This document shows, piece by piece, positions 8,092 to 16,248 of a stretch of 64,000 nucleotides of DNA (its first letter is position 1; each line of letters begins with the position of its first letter). The notes under the pieces are model-generated. The model was not told the DNA's origin and ran no database searches. It saw only the letters and a list, made by a program, of their open reading frames with translations. The DNA lies in the NCBI RefSeq assembly GCF_023715415.1, contig NZ_JAMBOB010000013.1, forward strand, positions 1 to 64,000, read 5' to 3'. Position numbers and translations under genes: made by a program. Source of the stretch: Neobacillus niacini (GTDB taxonomy: Bacteria; Bacillota; Bacilli; Bacillales; Cytobacillaceae).

Positions 8092-9591
8092 ATGAAATAC
8101 GTAATTGGTGTTGACCTCGGTACGAGTGCTGTAAAAATATTGCTTGTCAATCAGAATGGTGAAGTTTGCCATGAAGTATCAAAATCATATCCGCTTATTA
8201 TTGAAAAATCTAGCTATAGTGAACAAAATCCAGAAGAATGGGTTGAAAAAACGAAGGCGGGACTAGCGGAACTGATTCAGCAGTTCAATGGGGATGTAAA
8301 CGATATTGAGGGCATCAGCTTTTCTGGCCAAATGCACGGCTTAGTTCTATTAGATGAAAATAACAAAGTAGTTAGAAATGCCATTTTATGGAATGATACC
8401 AGAACCACAAAGCAGTGTCAGGAAATCTATGATGTTGTTGGCAGAGAGCGTTTATTAGAGGTAACGAAAAACCCTGCGTTAGAGGGATTTACTTTACCAA
8501 AAATTCTTTGGGTAAAAGAAAACGAGCCAGAACTTTTCAAACGTGCTAGCGTGTTTATGCTTCCAAAGGATTATTTGCGCTATCGACTTACAGGAAACAT
8601 CCATATGGAGTACTCCGATGCGGCAGGAACACTTTTGTTAAACGTTGCAGAACGTGAATGGAGCGGAGAAATTTTAGAGGCGTTCGGTCTTTCCGCTGAT
8701 TTCTGCCCGCCATTAGTAGAATCACATGCATTAGTGGGAACGGTTACAGCTGAATTCGCCCGAGAATCAGGATTATCAGAAGCTACCAAGGTATTTGCTG
8801 GAGGCGCGGACAATGCTTGTGGTGCGATTGGATCCGGTATTTTAGTAGAAGGAAAAACGTTAGCAAGTATCGGTACCTCTGGTGTTGTTCTTTCTTATGA
8901 AGAAAGAAATGACCTTGATTTTGAAGGAAAGGTACATTACTTTAACCATGGTGAGGAAAATGCTTACTATACAATGGGTGTAACCTTAGCTGCCGGCTAC
9001 AGTTTAAGTTGGTTTAAAGATACGTTTGCAAAGGAAGAAGCGTTTGATCAATTTTTAGCAGGAGTGGAAGAAGTACCTGCAGGCAGCAACGGCTTATTAT
9101 TTACGCCATATATGGTAGGCGAAAGAACACCGCATGCAGATTCTAATATTCGCGCTAGCTTTATTGGTGTGGATGCATCTCATGAGCGGAAGCACTTTGC
9201 TCGTGCGGTCCTTGAAGGAATTACGTTCTCTTTAAATGAATCAATTGAGATTTTTAGAAGCAGCGGCAAGAAGATTGATTCCATTATCTCAATCGGTGGC
9301 GGTGCGAAAAACGACACTTGGCTGCAAATGCAAGCGGATATTTTTAATGCGAAAATTGAAAAACTTACAAGTGAGCAAGGTCCAGGAATGGGTGCGGCGA
9401 TGCTAGCGGCGTATGGCTGCGGTTGGTATCCTTCTTTAAAAGAATGTGCAGAACACTTTATTCAGACTGCCAAAGTCTATTATCCAATTAAAGAAAACGT
9501 CGAAACGTATACAAAGCTTTTTAATGTTTATCAACAAGTATACACACAAACAAAGGTGTTGAATGACCAATTAAAGGAATTTAGAAAGTAA
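8092..9591 (+). CDS. xylB: xylulokinase
   Basis: Phosphorylates D-xylulose to xylulose 5-phosphate with ATP, feeding the pentose phosphate pathway. FGGY-family kinase of 499 residues: N-terminal phosphate loop VIGVDLGTSAVK, substrate motif GQMHGLV, the catalytic aspartate in GGADNACGAIG, and the C-terminal ISIGGGAKNDTWLQMQADI signature. The frame begins at ATG 8083, but ATG 8092 is better spaced from AAGGAT and gives 499 residues, the length I recall for B. subtilis XylB. Confidence 0.96.
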   Translation: MKYVIGVDLGTSAVKILLVNQNGEVCHEVSKSYPLIIEKSSYSEQNPEEWVEKTKAGLAELIQQFNGDVNDIEGISFSGQMHGLVLLDENNKVVRNAILWNDTRTTKQCQEIYDVVGRERLLEVTKNPALEGFTLPKILWVKENEPELFKRASVFMLPKDYLRYRLTGNIHMEYSDAAGTLLLNVAEREWSGEILEAFGLSADFCPPLVESHALVGTVTAEFARESGLSEATKVFAGGADNACGAIGSGILVEGKTLASIGTSGVVLSYEERNDLDFEGKVHYFNHGEENAYYTMGVTLAAGYSLSWFKDTFAKEEAFDQFLAGVEEVPAGSNGLLFTPYMVGERTPHADSNIRASFIGVDASHERKHFARAVLEGITFSLNESIEIFRSSGKKIDSIISIGGGAKNDTWLQMQADIFNAKIEKLTSEQGPGMGAAMLAAYGCGWYPSLKECAEHFIQTAKVYYPIKENVETYTKLFNVYQQVYTQTKVLNDQLKEFRK

Positions 9592-9652
9592 CAGGCGGGA
9601 TTATCTTACGGTATGGACGCCGGAAAAATGATAGAAAAATAGAAGTATTTTA

Positions 9653-9693
9653 ACCCCTTAGAAAGATTTTTGGGCTCAAGGGGTATTTTTTTT
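9653..9693 (+). terminator. xylAB operon terminator
   Basis: Stem ACCCCTT/AAGGGGT followed by ATTTTTTTT. Confidence 0.85.
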
Positions 9694-9733
9694 ATAAACT
9701 ACTTTAATTATTCAATTATAAGGAGATGTATAA

Positions 9734-10741
9734 ATGACAACTCAAACAAGTGTGAAAGTTCCTTCCTTGAAGAAAGTATATGAAAATTATTTTGACATTG
9801 GTGCAGCTGTTAACCTCCATACAATAGTGACACAACAACCTTTATTAGCTCAGCACTTTAATAGTATTACTGCAGAGAATGATATGAAATTTGAAAACAT
9901 ACAGCCACTTGAAGGTCAATTTACCTTTGAAAGAGCTGACGAATTGGCGGCATTTGCAAAGAAAAATGGAATGAGGATGCGCGGACATACATTGGTATGG
10001 CATAATCAGACTCCTGATTGGGTCTTTCAAGATGCTAATGGTAAACAGGTTGATAGAGAAACCCTGTTACAGCGGTTGAAAAATCATATTAATGTCGTAA
10101 TGGAAAGATATAAGGGAACCATTTACTGCTGGGATGTTGTAAATGAGGCAGTAACCGATGAAGGACCTGAATTGTATAGATCGACAAAGTGGTTAGAAAT
10201 TATCGGTGAGGATTATATTGAAAAGGCATTTGAATTTGCCCATGAAGCAGACCCTGAGGCTCTACTTTTTTACAATGATTATAATGAGTCCGATCCACAA
10301 AAACGTGAAAAAATCTATAAGCTTGTTAAATCATTAGTTGATAAGGGTGTTCCGGTTCACGGCGTAGGGCTCCAAGCTCATTGGAAATTAGTAAATCCAA
10401 GTCTAGAAGAAATTCGTACAGCAATTGAACGCTATGCATCTCTAGGTCTAAAGCTCCATCTTACAGAGCTAGATGTGTCTGTTTTTAACCATGAAGATAA
10501 GCGGACTGACCTAACGGAGCCAACTTCCGAAATGCTAGATTTACAGGCTGAAAGATATCATCAAGTCTTTCATTTGCTTAGAGAATATCAGGACTCTATC
10601 ACTTCTGTAACCTTTTGGGGAGCGGCTGATGATTATACGTGGTTAAGTGATTTTCCTGTTAAAGGAAGAAAAAATTGGCCATTTCTCTTTGACGAAAAAC
10701 ATCAACCTAAAGACTCCTTCTGGAAGGTTGTCCAATTTTAG
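9734..10741 (+). CDS. intracellular endo-1,4-beta-xylanase, GH10
   Basis: A 335-residue single-domain GH10 xylanase that cuts xylo-oligosaccharides with retention of configuration. The acid/base is E138 (WDVVNEAV) and the nucleophile E245 (LHLTELDVS); the N-terminal GAAVNLHT and TAENDMKFE motifs are typical. No signal peptide and no carbohydrate-binding module are present, so it belongs with the intracellular enzymes such as IXT6 of Geobacillus stearothermophilus, which trim imported (aldouronic) oligosaccharides. AAGGAG precedes ATG 9734. It starts a likely operon with uxuB, kdgK and kdgA; the upstream promoter is not obvious. Confidence 0.93.
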   Translation: MTTQTSVKVPSLKKVYENYFDIGAAVNLHTIVTQQPLLAQHFNSITAENDMKFENIQPLEGQFTFERADELAAFAKKNGMRMRGHTLVWHNQTPDWVFQDANGKQVDRETLLQRLKNHINVVMERYKGTIYCWDVVNEAVTDEGPELYRSTKWLEIIGEDYIEKAFEFAHEADPEALLFYNDYNESDPQKREKIYKLVKSLVDKGVPVHGVGLQAHWKLVNPSLEEIRTAIERYASLGLKLHLTELDVSVFNHEDKRTDLTEPTSEMLDLQAERYHQVFHLLREYQDSITSVTFWGAADDYTWLSDFPVKGRKNWPFLFDEKHQPKDSFWKVVQF

Positions 10742-10828
10742 TAACCGTAGATTATAGTGAGGAGATAACAGTGTTATGCTGGTTTCTCTGAAAAATCAAG
10801 TAAGAGAACGAGAAGGGAGAATAACAGA

Positions 10829-11674
10829 ATGTTACCATTGAATCAAAATTTAAAGGGTAAAGTGGCTGTTGTTACAGGTGGCGGTGGAGTTTTATGCGGC
10901 TGTATGGCCAAAGAACTCGGAAGACAGGGTATGAAAGTGGCTATTTTAAACCGTACCTTTGAGAAAGCTGTAAAGGTTGTAGATGAAATCAAGGCAGCAG
11001 GCGGAGAGGCACTTGCAATTGAATGTGATGTATTAAGTGTTGAAAGTGTGAAACGAGCGGAGGAAATCGTTTCAGCAGAATATGGCAGCTGTGATGTCTT
11101 AATTAATGGTGCTGGCGGGAATCATCCTAATGGAATCACAACAAAGGAAATCTTTGAAAAAGGTGACCTTAACACTGCTGAGTTAACAACCTTTTTTGAT
11201 ATGACGCCGGAGGGATTTGGATTTGTCTTCAATTTAAATTTTATTGGAACACTTATTCCTACACAAGTATTTGCGAAAAACATGATTGAAAACCAAGGGA
11301 CTATCATTAATATCTCATCGATGAGTGCCCCAAGTCCAATGACAAAGGTACCGGCTTATAGTGCAGCGAAGTCAGCGATTGAGAATTTTACAAAATGGCT
11401 ATCGGTTCATTTTGCTGAAGCTGGTCTACGCGTAAATGCGATTGCACCTGGTTTCTTCTTAACAGAACAAAATCGTGCGCTTTTGACAAATCCAGATGGA
11501 ACCAATACAGAAAGAACCAACAAAATTCTAGCAGGTACTCCAATGAGAAGATTAGGAAAACCAGAAGATTTACTCGGTACTTTATTATGGCTTGTTGACA
11601 AAGAGTCTAGCGGTTTTGTCACTGGAATAAGTGTCCCAGTGGATGGCGGATTTATGGCTTATTCAGGAGTATAA
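10829..11674 (+). CDS. uxuB: D-mannonate oxidoreductase (fructuronate reductase), SDR family
   Basis: Reduces D-fructuronate to D-mannonate with NADH in glucuronate breakdown. The 281-residue short-chain dehydrogenase has the nucleotide loop VVTGGGGVLCG, NGAGG at 93-97, and the catalytic S163/S164, Y177 and K181 (PAYSAAK). The FFDMTPEGFGFVFNLNFIGT segment and overall layout are those of Bacillus YjmF/UxuB rather than the unrelated E. coli UxuB. AAGGGAG precedes ATG 10829. It is followed by kdgK and kdgA; mannonate dehydratase uxuA lies 7 kb away in the next operon, and glucuronate isomerase is not found. Confidence 0.88.
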   Translation: MLPLNQNLKGKVAVVTGGGGVLCGCMAKELGRQGMKVAILNRTFEKAVKVVDEIKAAGGEALAIECDVLSVESVKRAEEIVSAEYGSCDVLINGAGGNHPNGITTKEIFEKGDLNTAELTTFFDMTPEGFGFVFNLNFIGTLIPTQVFAKNMIENQGTIINISSMSAPSPMTKVPAYSAAKSAIENFTKWLSVHFAEAGLRVNAIAPGFFLTEQNRALLTNPDGTNTERTNKILAGTPMRRLGKPEDLLGTLLWLVDKESSGFVTGISVPVDGGFMAYSGV

Positions 11675-11714
11675 AAGTAAGAATTCCTTGTAAGAAATTT
11701 GGAGGAGAGTATAC

Positions 11715-12668
11715 ATGGATGTTGTGACAATTGGAGAAACAATGGTTCTTTTCACTCCACAGTCTTCGCCCCTCATGAGGTATGCTGAAACATTTTCAAA
11801 ACATTTCGGTGGTGCTGAAACAAACGTTGCCATAGGATTAACTAGATTGGGTCACCAAGCAGGGTGGATTAGTAAAGTAGGAAATGATGAATTCGGGCGT
11901 GCAATGCTTGCCTTTATACGTGGAGAAGGTGTAGACATTAGTCAAGTCAAAGTGGATGCCGATGCACCAACTGGGATGTACTTTAAAGAGATTAGAAGCA
12001 GCAACCAAGTCCGTGTTCAATACTATCGAAAGGGTTCAGCAGCAAGTATGTTAGACCCTTTAGATTTAGACGAAAAATATATAGCGAATGCAAAATACTT
12101 ACATGTGACCGGCATTACACCGGCTCTAAGTGAATCTTGTTATCAAACTGTATTAAAGGCAATTTCCATCGCTAAAAAAAATGGCGTAAAGGTTGTTTTT
12201 GATCCAAATTTACGAAGGAAACTTTGGTCAGAGGATCAGGCGAGAAAGGTTTTATTAGAAATTGCCTCCTTAAGCGATATTGTTCTTCCTGGAAAGGATG
12301 AAGGTTTCTTTTTGTTTGGTGTGGAAGACCCTGAAACATTAGGGGAGCTATTTTTACAAAATGGTTCGTCAGTGGTTGTCCTTAAACTCGGGGCAGAGGG
12401 TGCTTTTTATTTCACTCAATCTGAACGGAAAATGATACCTGGGTATCCAGTCGATAAAGTTGTCGACCCAGTCGGTGCTGGAGATGCTTTTGCTGCAGGG
12501 TTTCTTTCTGGTTTACTAAATGGACTACAACTTGATAAGGCTGTAGACAAAGCAAACGGAGTTGGGGCTATGGTGACAATGATACCTGGTGATTTTGAAG
12601 GATTACCAGATAGTGAGGAGCTTTATGCCTTTATGCAGGCTTCTGATACAGAGGATGTAATTAGATAG
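11715..12668 (+). CDS. kdgK: 2-keto-3-deoxygluconate kinase
   Basis: PfkB-family sugar kinase of 317 residues converting 2-keto-3-deoxygluconate to KDPG. Seen are the N-terminal HFGGAETNVAIGL signature (30-42) and the C-terminal DPVGAGDAFAAGF signature with the catalytic base D257. GGAGGAG at 11701-11707 supports ATG 11715. The gap to kdgA is 14 bases, so the two are translated from one mRNA. Kinases of the same family can use other keto sugars; the kdgA neighbour makes KDG the firm choice. Confidence 0.92.
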   Translation: MDVVTIGETMVLFTPQSSPLMRYAETFSKHFGGAETNVAIGLTRLGHQAGWISKVGNDEFGRAMLAFIRGEGVDISQVKVDADAPTGMYFKEIRSSNQVRVQYYRKGSAASMLDPLDLDEKYIANAKYLHVTGITPALSESCYQTVLKAISIAKKNGVKVVFDPNLRRKLWSEDQARKVLLEIASLSDIVLPGKDEGFFLFGVEDPETLGELFLQNGSSVVVLKLGAEGAFYFTQSERKMIPGYPVDKVVDPVGAGDAFAAGFLSGLLNGLQLDKAVDKANGVGAMVTMIPGDFEGLPDSEELYAFMQASDTEDVIR

Positions 12669-12682
12669 AGAGGAAGATACGT

Positions 12683-13327
12683 ATGAGTCTTTTACAAGAA
12701 ATAATCGATAGTGGAGTTGTTGCGGTGATTCGTGGTGCGAAGTCGGATAGTATTATCCCAATTGCTGAATCATTACTTGCAGGTGGTGTAAATGCCCTTG
12801 AAATTACTGCTGAAACGCCAGGTGCCTTACAACTAATTGAAAAGGTTTCCGTGGCATTTGGAGATAAGGTAATTGCCGGAGCAGGGACTGTTCTCGATCC
12901 AGAGACGGCTAGAATTGCTATTATGCATGGTGCAAAATTTATATTTTCTCCAACTATTAATATCGAAACAATTAAAATGACAAAAAGATATGGTGTCATT
13001 AGTGTACCGGGAGCAATGACTCCAACTGAGATTTTATCAGGATATGAGAATGGTGCAGATGTCATTAAGGTCTTTCCAGCCAATATTCTGGGCCCTAATT
13101 ATTTAAAAGATGTCCATGGTCCGCTTCCACAAATACCGTTAATGCCTACAGGTGGGATCGATATCGAAAATACTGCAAGCTACATAAGAGCAGGTGCAGT
13201 TGCAGTTGGGGTTGGCAGCACGCTTGTGAATACAAAGGAAGAAATGACGGATGCATATTTCAATAACTTAAGGGAAAAGGCAATTAGGTTTGTTGAGCAA
13301 GTACAGCTTGCTAGAAAAGCTGATTGA
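12683..13327 (+). CDS. kdgA: KDPG aldolase (2-dehydro-3-deoxyphosphogluconate aldolase)
   Basis: Splits KDPG to pyruvate and glyceraldehyde 3-phosphate, the last step of uronate catabolism. The 214-residue class I aldolase has the Schiff-base lysine K129 (VIKVFPAN), E40 (ALEITAET) and R17 (VIRG), plus the phosphate-binding PTGGI segment. GAGGAAG precedes ATG 12683. It follows kdgK by 14 bases. Confidence 0.94.
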   Translation: MSLLQEIIDSGVVAVIRGAKSDSIIPIAESLLAGGVNALEITAETPGALQLIEKVSVAFGDKVIAGAGTVLDPETARIAIMHGAKFIFSPTINIETIKMTKRYGVISVPGAMTPTEILSGYENGADVIKVFPANILGPNYLKDVHGPLPQIPLMPTGGIDIENTASYIRAGAVAVGVGSTLVNTKEEMTDAYFNNLREKAIRFVEQVQLARKAD

Positions 13328-13378
13328 TCCCAGTAAGGTAAAAGGGGAAAATGATGCTACTGTGAAAGGGTGAACAGC

Positions 13379-14173
13379 ATGCCAATAACGGTTCAAAATG
13401 TCATCGATAAATTATTGGAACCAATCGACAGTATTCAGAATACTGTCGATACCCTTTTGTCTGGTAATCCAGCACTAGAAGTAAAGGGGATAGCCACTGC
13501 ATTTATGGCAACACAGCAGGTAATTGAACAAGCGATAGCCTTGGGTGCGAACTTGTTGATAACCCATGAAGGGATATACTTTAGCCATCATGACAATGAA
13601 AAATCCTTGGAGAATGATCCGATATATAATGATAAAAGCAGGCTAATTAACGATTCTGGTCTTGCAATCTTCCGTTTTCATGATCATTGGCACAAGTGTA
13701 AACCAGATGGCATTATGGCTGGTTTGATTCAAGAACTGAATTGGCAATCGTACGTTGTAGAAAATCAGCCAGCAGCCACCATTCTAAGTATTCCACAAAT
13801 GACAGTAGGCGAAATATCTGCATATATAAAGAAATTGTTAGGAATTCAGTATTTACGGTTCTCAGGAGATTTATCGATGAATTGTACACGTATCGGGCTC
13901 TTAGCTGGTTATAGAGGCGGGGGAGGTTTATGTATCCCACTTTATGAAAAGGAAGATTTAGATTTGATTATTTACGGTGAAGGACCAGAATGGGAAACAC
14001 CTGAATATGTAAGGGATGCTAATTATCAGGGGAGGCAAAAGAACCTTATTGTTCTTGGACATGCAGAAAGTGAAGAACCTGGAATGAACTATCTAGCAGA
14101 ATGGATAAGAACAATCTTTCCTAGTATTCCAACCCATTTTATAAAGGTAGAGCAAGCATTAAAGGTTCTATAA
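13379..14173 (+). CDS. Nif3-like dinuclear metal centre protein (DUF34 family)
   Basis: A 264-residue member of the Nif3/YqfO-like family, proteins that carry a two-metal site but whose reaction is mostly unknown. Candidate metal ligands are seen in LLITHEGIYFSHHD, FRFHDHW and the C-terminal GHAESEEPGMNYLAEW (the family GHxxSE pattern). GTG 13370 is in frame, but ATG 13379 has AAAGGG with an 8-base spacer. It is the last gene of the GH10-uxuB-kdgK-kdgA unit, 51 bases after kdgA, so a role in uronate or xylan metabolism is suggested by context only. It is distinct from a housekeeping YqfO, which is longer and lies elsewhere in Bacillus. Confidence 0.78.
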   Translation: MPITVQNVIDKLLEPIDSIQNTVDTLLSGNPALEVKGIATAFMATQQVIEQAIALGANLLITHEGIYFSHHDNEKSLENDPIYNDKSRLINDSGLAIFRFHDHWHKCKPDGIMAGLIQELNWQSYVVENQPAATILSIPQMTVGEISAYIKKLLGIQYLRFSGDLSMNCTRIGLLAGYRGGGGLCIPLYEKEDLDLIIYGEGPEWETPEYVRDANYQGRQKNLIVLGHAESEEPGMNYLAEWIRTIFPSIPTHFIKVEQALKVL

Positions 14174-14192
14174 GAAAAAAATTTTTATTTAT

Positions 14193-14206
14193 CTGGAACC
14201 GTTTGC
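14193..14206 (+). promoter_or_regulatory. candidate CcpA site (cre) at the ABC importer
   Basis: TGGAACCGTTTGCA fits the looser cre consensus TGNAANCGNWNNCW throughout, and 12 of 14 positions of the strict one. It overlaps the -35 at 14202-14207. Confidence 0.55.
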
Positions 14207-14230
14207 AAAGAGCGAAATATGTGATAGAAT
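14202..14230 (+). promoter_or_regulatory. sigma-A promoter of the aldouronate ABC importer
   Basis: TTGCAA (14202-14207), 17 bases, TAGAAT (14225-14230), followed ten bases later by a XylR-type operator. Confidence 0.75.
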
Positions 14231-14239
14231 TTATTTAAA

Positions 14240-14266
14240 CTTAGTTTATTCAGTTAACAAACTAAG
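14240..14266 (+). promoter_or_regulatory. XylR-type operator (xylO) at the ABC importer
   Basis: Nearly perfect dyad: left half CTTAGTTTATT, spacer CAGTTA, right half ACAAACTAAG. The outer arms CTTAGTTT and AAACTAAG pair exactly. It closely matches the B. subtilis xyl operator and sits just after the -10, a typical repressor position. Confidence 0.85.
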
Positions 14267-14320
14267 ATTTACCAGTATACAAAATTAATATTATAATTGA
14301 AACTTCTAGGGGGGAATCGT

Positions 14321-15292
14321 ATGAAACCAGCGGTTCAGGTACAGAAAACAGCACAAAATATCGTGCTGCCGGACCTCAACGTCAAAACGCGAACTAAAAT
14401 TCTCACAGTACTTAAAAAAGATTGGCAGCTTTATTCCTTACTTGTTTTACCAGTCATTTACCTACTAGTCTTTAAATATCTCCCAATGCTTGGAAATATT
14501 ATTGCCTTTAGAAGATTCATACCAGGGGGAAGTATTTTTGGAGAGGAATGGGTAGGAATACAATACATTCAAATGTTTATTAATGACCCAACCTTTTGGC
14601 ATGTATTTAGAAATACTCTTACAATTAGTAGTTTGACATTACTCTTCTGTTTTCCGGCACCAATAATCTTTGCATTGTTATTAAATGAATTAACATCAAA
14701 GAAATTTAAAAAATTTGTACAAACAGTTTCTTATTTACCTCATTTCTTGTCAATGGTTATCATCGCAGGAATGGTTCTACAAATTACAGCTGGAAACGGA
14801 CCAATTAACGCTCTTATCACATCACTAGGTGGAGAGCCAATCTACTTTATCCAGGAGGCTAGTTGGTTTAGAGGTATCTATGTTACATCAGAGATGTGGC
14901 AGGGAATGGGATGGGGAGCAATTCTTTATCTTGCAGCCTTAACCAATATCGATGAATCTTTGTATGAAGCAGCAAAAATTGATGGAGCAAACAGATGGAA
15001 GCAGACCATCCATATTACGATTCCTGGTATTCTTCCAACAATTGTTACATTGCTTGTACTAAATATTGGTTCTTTAATGGCTGTTGGATTTGAAAAAGTA
15101 TTACTTTTATACAATCCATTAAACTATGAAACAGCTGACGTAATTTCTACTTATCTATATCGTATCGGTTTGGAATCTAGTAACTTTAGCTATGCAACCG
15201 CAATCGGATTATTCGAAGCATTGATTGGTCTAACGTTGGTTTTATCAGCTAATGCCATTTCTAGAAAACTTACTGATAGCAGTTTGTGGTAA
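14321..15292 (+). CDS. ABC importer permease, LplB type (aldouronate/oligosaccharide)
   Basis: A 323-residue membrane protein with about six transmembrane segments and the binding-protein-dependent EAA loop (YEAAKIDGANRWKQTIHITIP), through which it contacts the ATPase. It belongs to the LplB/YtcP branch that in Paenibacillus and Geobacillus imports aldouronates (methylglucuronoxylotriose). TTG 14297 is in frame, but ATG 14321 follows AGGGGGG with a 6-base spacer. It is the first gene of a permease-permease-binding protein operon controlled by the XylR-type operator and cre site upstream. Confidence 0.88.
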   Translation: MKPAVQVQKTAQNIVLPDLNVKTRTKILTVLKKDWQLYSLLVLPVIYLLVFKYLPMLGNIIAFRRFIPGGSIFGEEWVGIQYIQMFINDPTFWHVFRNTLTISSLTLLFCFPAPIIFALLLNELTSKKFKKFVQTVSYLPHFLSMVIIAGMVLQITAGNGPINALITSLGGEPIYFIQEASWFRGIYVTSEMWQGMGWGAILYLAALTNIDESLYEAAKIDGANRWKQTIHITIPGILPTIVTLLVLNIGSLMAVGFEKVLLLYNPLNYETADVISTYLYRIGLESSNFSYATAIGLFEALIGLTLVLSANAISRKLTDSSLW

Positions 15293-15305
15293 AGGGGGGG
15301 CAGCA

Positions 15306-16178
15306 ATGAAGGAATCCGTACAATATAAAATTTTTAAAGTGTTTAACGTGCTTATACTGTTACTTGTTGTCTATGTGACCTTATTTCCATTCTTAAACGT
15401 TGTCGCACAGTCCTTTAGTGGTGAAGCTCAAATTAATGCAGGTAAAGTAGGCCTTATACCACAGGGATTTAATGTTGGAACATATCAAACTGTTTTGAAA
15501 GACACACAATTCTGGGTCAGCTATAAAAATACTGTCCTTTATACCGTAGTTGCAACCACCATTTCAATGGTGATGACCACTATGTTTGCTTATGCACTAT
15601 CAAAAAAACGTCTTGCTGGACGTCAGTTTTTTACAAAATTCGCCGTTTTCACTATGTTTTTCTCGGGGGGACTTATCCCAAACTATATCCTCATTCAACA
15701 GCTTGGCTGGGGAAACACCATTTGGGCAGTAGTTGTTCCTGGAGCAATCAGTGTATTTAACATGTTGATTATGAAATCCTTCTTTGAGAACATTCCGGAA
15801 GAATTGGAAGAAGCTGCTTCTATTGATGGTTCAAGTACGTATGGTACTCTCTTTAGAATTATCTTACCTCTTTCTAAGCCTATCTTAGCAACCATGATCT
15901 TGTTCTATGCGGTAGGTAACTGGAACTCTTGGTTTGGTGCATTCCTGTATTTTGATAAAAAAGAATTATTCCCTGTGACCCTCTATTTAAGAAACTTAAT
16001 TAAAGGGGCAACCGCTGGATTATCGACAGGAGCAACAAGTGCAGACAACTTAACACAAATAGCCGCAAATATTAAATCAGTTACCATGGTATTAACTGTT
16101 TTACCAATCATTATGGTGTATCCGTTCATTCAAAAGTATTTTGTTAGCGGTATCATGTTAGGTTCAGTAAAACAATAA
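15306..16178 (+). CDS. ABC importer permease, YtcP type (aldouronate/oligosaccharide)
   Basis: A 290-residue partner permease with about six transmembrane segments and EAA loop EEAASIDGSSTYGTLFRIILP. The frame is open from 15252, inside the previous gene, but ATG 15306 follows an AAAGGGGGGG ribosome site and starts the usual N-terminus. It starts 13 bases after the LplB-type permease and precedes the lipoprotein by 70 bases. Confidence 0.88.
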   Translation: MKESVQYKIFKVFNVLILLLVVYVTLFPFLNVVAQSFSGEAQINAGKVGLIPQGFNVGTYQTVLKDTQFWVSYKNTVLYTVVATTISMVMTTMFAYALSKKRLAGRQFFTKFAVFTMFFSGGLIPNYILIQQLGWGNTIWAVVVPGAISVFNMLIMKSFFENIPEELEEAASIDGSSTYGTLFRIILPLSKPILATMILFYAVGNWNSWFGAFLYFDKKELFPVTLYLRNLIKGATAGLSTGATSADNLTQIAANIKSVTMVLTVLPIIMVYPFIQKYFVSGIMLGSVKQ

Positions 16179-16248
16179 ATTGGGTGACACTTATTGAATA
16201 AATAAGTTCATTATAAAAAGTTGCAAAGACAAAAGGGAGGACAATCAA

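Noticed and set aside
12661..13083. 140-codon minus-strand frame inside kdgA
   Set aside because: Antisense shadow of a well-conserved gene; composition mirrors the plus-strand codons and there is no ribosome site.
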